This document shows positions 15,804 through 16,571 of a DNA stretch of 16,571 nt, piece by piece. Under the pieces are notes generated by a model that was not told the DNA's origin, did no database searches, and saw only the letters and a program-made list of their open reading frames with translations. Numbering within the stretch: position 1 is the first letter of the stretch; every line of letters starts with the position of its first letter. A program made the translations under genes and the position numbers. Where the stretch lies: NCBI GenBank assembly GCA_964419445.1, contig CAYQPE010000035.1:1-16571 (forward strand). The letters are read 5' to 3'. The stretch is from JABHHG01 sp964419445 (GTDB taxonomy: Bacteria > Fidelibacterota > Marinisomatia > SCGC-AAA003-L08 > D37C17).

Positions 15804-16445
15804 TTACGTTAATGCCTCAAACATTCTATTTTTAACATCATCGATAGTACCGAGGCCATTTATTTTACTCACTAAGTTTTTATTTTCATAGAAGTTTATT
15901 AGAGGCTCAGTTTGCTGAGCATAAACATTTAAACGTTGGCGAATAGTATCAGATTTGTCATCATCACGCTGATAGAGTTCACCGTTACACTCATTACATT
16001 CACCGTCTGTCGTTGGGGGATCGAATAATAAATTAAAAACAGCACCACATTCTTTACAAGATCGTCGAGAAGAAAGTCTATTTACAATTTCTTCATTTTC
16101 AACTTCAAGAACAAGCACAACATCAATTTGGTGTTGCATATCATTGAGAAGCGCATCCAAGCCTTCCGCTTGAGGAATAGTTCTTGGGAAACCATCTAGG
16201 ATATACCCGTTTGTACAATCATCTTCAGAAAATCGGCTCTTCATCATTCCCAATATAACTGAATCAGGAACAAGTTTCCCAGAATCCATATATGATTTTG
16301 CCTCAATTCCCAATTGGGTATTTTCTCTAACATTTGCTCTTAACATATCACCAGTAGAAATTTGTGGAATGTTAAAATGTTCAACTAAGAATTTTGCTTG
16401 AGTACCCTTTCCAACCCCAGGGGGTCCAATTAAAATTATATTCAT
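15804..16445 (-). CDS. adk: Adenylate kinase, zinc-LID long form
   Basis: This protein of 213 residues catalyses AMP + ATP = 2 ADP in the cytoplasm and balances the adenylate pool. The P-loop GPPGVGKGT lies at residues 7-15, the AMP-site stretch STGDMLR at 30-36, and DGFPRT at 84-89. The LID carries four Cys (C130, C133, C150, C153) in C-x2-C...C-x2-C form, so it is the zinc-binding type rather than the enterobacterial His/Ser/Asp/Thr LID. The downstream D-x-x-x-x-I-R-x-R-L motif is present. ATG at 16445 is preceded by AGGAA four bases upstream. It lies between the transporter end (10-bp gap) and coaE (5-bp gap), so the three are probably one operon. Confidence 0.97.
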   Translation of the reverse strand: MNIILIGPPGVGKGTQAKFLVEHFNIPQISTGDMLRANVRENTQLGIEAKSYMDSGKLVPDSVILGMMKSRFSEDDCTNGYILDGFPRTIPQAEGLDALLNDMQHQIDVVLVLEVENEEIVNRLSSRRSCKECGAVFNLLFDPPTTDGECNECNGELYQRDDDKSDTIRQRLNVYAQQTEPLINFYENKNLVSKINGLGTIDDVKNRMFEALT

Positions 16446-16449
16446 ACTG

Positions 16450-16454
16450 TTCCT
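16450..16454 (-). promoter_or_regulatory. Ribosome binding site of adk
   Basis: AGGAA is read on the minus strand four bases before the adk ATG. It sits in the 10-bp gap after the transporter stop codon and supports the chosen start. Confidence 0.5.
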
Positions 16455-16455
16455 A

Positions 16456-16571
16456 TTAAATTAAAATTCCAGCAATAGTTGCTGTCAACCAAGATGCCAA
16501 CGCTCCACCCATCATAGCTTTAAGACCTATTTTAGCTAGGTCGGTTTTACGTTTTGGAGCTAATGCACTTA
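16456..16571 (-). CDS. NupC/CNT-family nucleoside transporter, C-terminal fragment
   Basis: Only the last 37 codons are inside the window, with the stop at 16456-16458; the gene continues past the right edge. The text SALAPKRKTDLAKIGLKAMM, followed by GGALASWLTATIAGIL, matches the conserved end of concentrative nucleoside transporters: G-x-L-A-P-x-R-R/K-x-D-L-A-x-L/I-G-L, then a final membrane helix ending ATIAGILL. The family imports nucleosides with a cation gradient across the inner membrane. Position directly upstream of adk fits a nucleotide-metabolism operon. With so little visible, specificity cannot be said. Confidence 0.75.
   Translation of the reverse strand, partial: SALAPKRKTDLAKIGLKAMMGGALASWLTATIAGILI

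Noticed and set aside
15650..15835. Small plus-strand frame over the coaE start
   Set aside because: It is antisense to the conserved P-loop region of coaE and crosses the adk/coaE junction; it is a shadow.

Overview
The window is AT-rich bacterial DNA dominated by secreted, repeat-built surface proteins. It most likely comes from a marine member of the FCB group, and the style fits Candidatus Marinimicrobia (SAR406) best. The basis is the pairing of Cys/Gly/Asp repeats of the type DDCGVCxGG with C-terminal sorting tails containing PNPFNP. This taxonomic placement is inference from protein style; no rRNA or other phylogenetic marker was compared.

Layout, left to right. (1) Positions 3-1220 (+) hold the 3' part of a Cys-rich secreted protein that enters from outside the window and ends in a type IX-like sorting domain. 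(2) A 116-bp gap contains no gene. (3) Positions 1337-15196 (+) are one uninterrupted frame for a 4619-residue protein that fills most of the window. In order it carries a signal peptide, a roughly 115-residue module (A1), and a Cys-rich calcium-loop repeat region with 14 D-x-D-x-D-G-x-G type loops. That region is interrupted by cohesin-like, FN3 and other beta modules and by a second copy of the first module (A2). After it come about 24 cadherin/Ig-like domains, a duplicated GYW-type module, a third copy of the first module (A3), and a sorting tail. (4) Convergent to it on the minus strand is a tight cluster. In transcription order it is the last 37 codons of a NupC/CNT-type nucleoside transporter, adenylate kinase (adk) and dephospho-CoA kinase (coaE).

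How it fits together. The two plus-strand genes share repeat families and the same kind of export tail, so they look like neighbouring members of one class of cell-surface or released adhesin-like proteins. No secretion machinery is encoded here. The minus-strand cluster is ordinary nucleotide and cofactor housekeeping: nucleoside uptake, AMP/ADP balance and the last step of CoA synthesis.

The most interesting material is the internal architecture of the giant protein: a three-times-used module I cannot name, a two-domain cassette that splits a repeat unit, a sharp division between Cys-rich and Cys-free halves, and signs of recent repeat duplication. I see no RNA genes, CRISPR array, insertion sequence, phage genes or origin.
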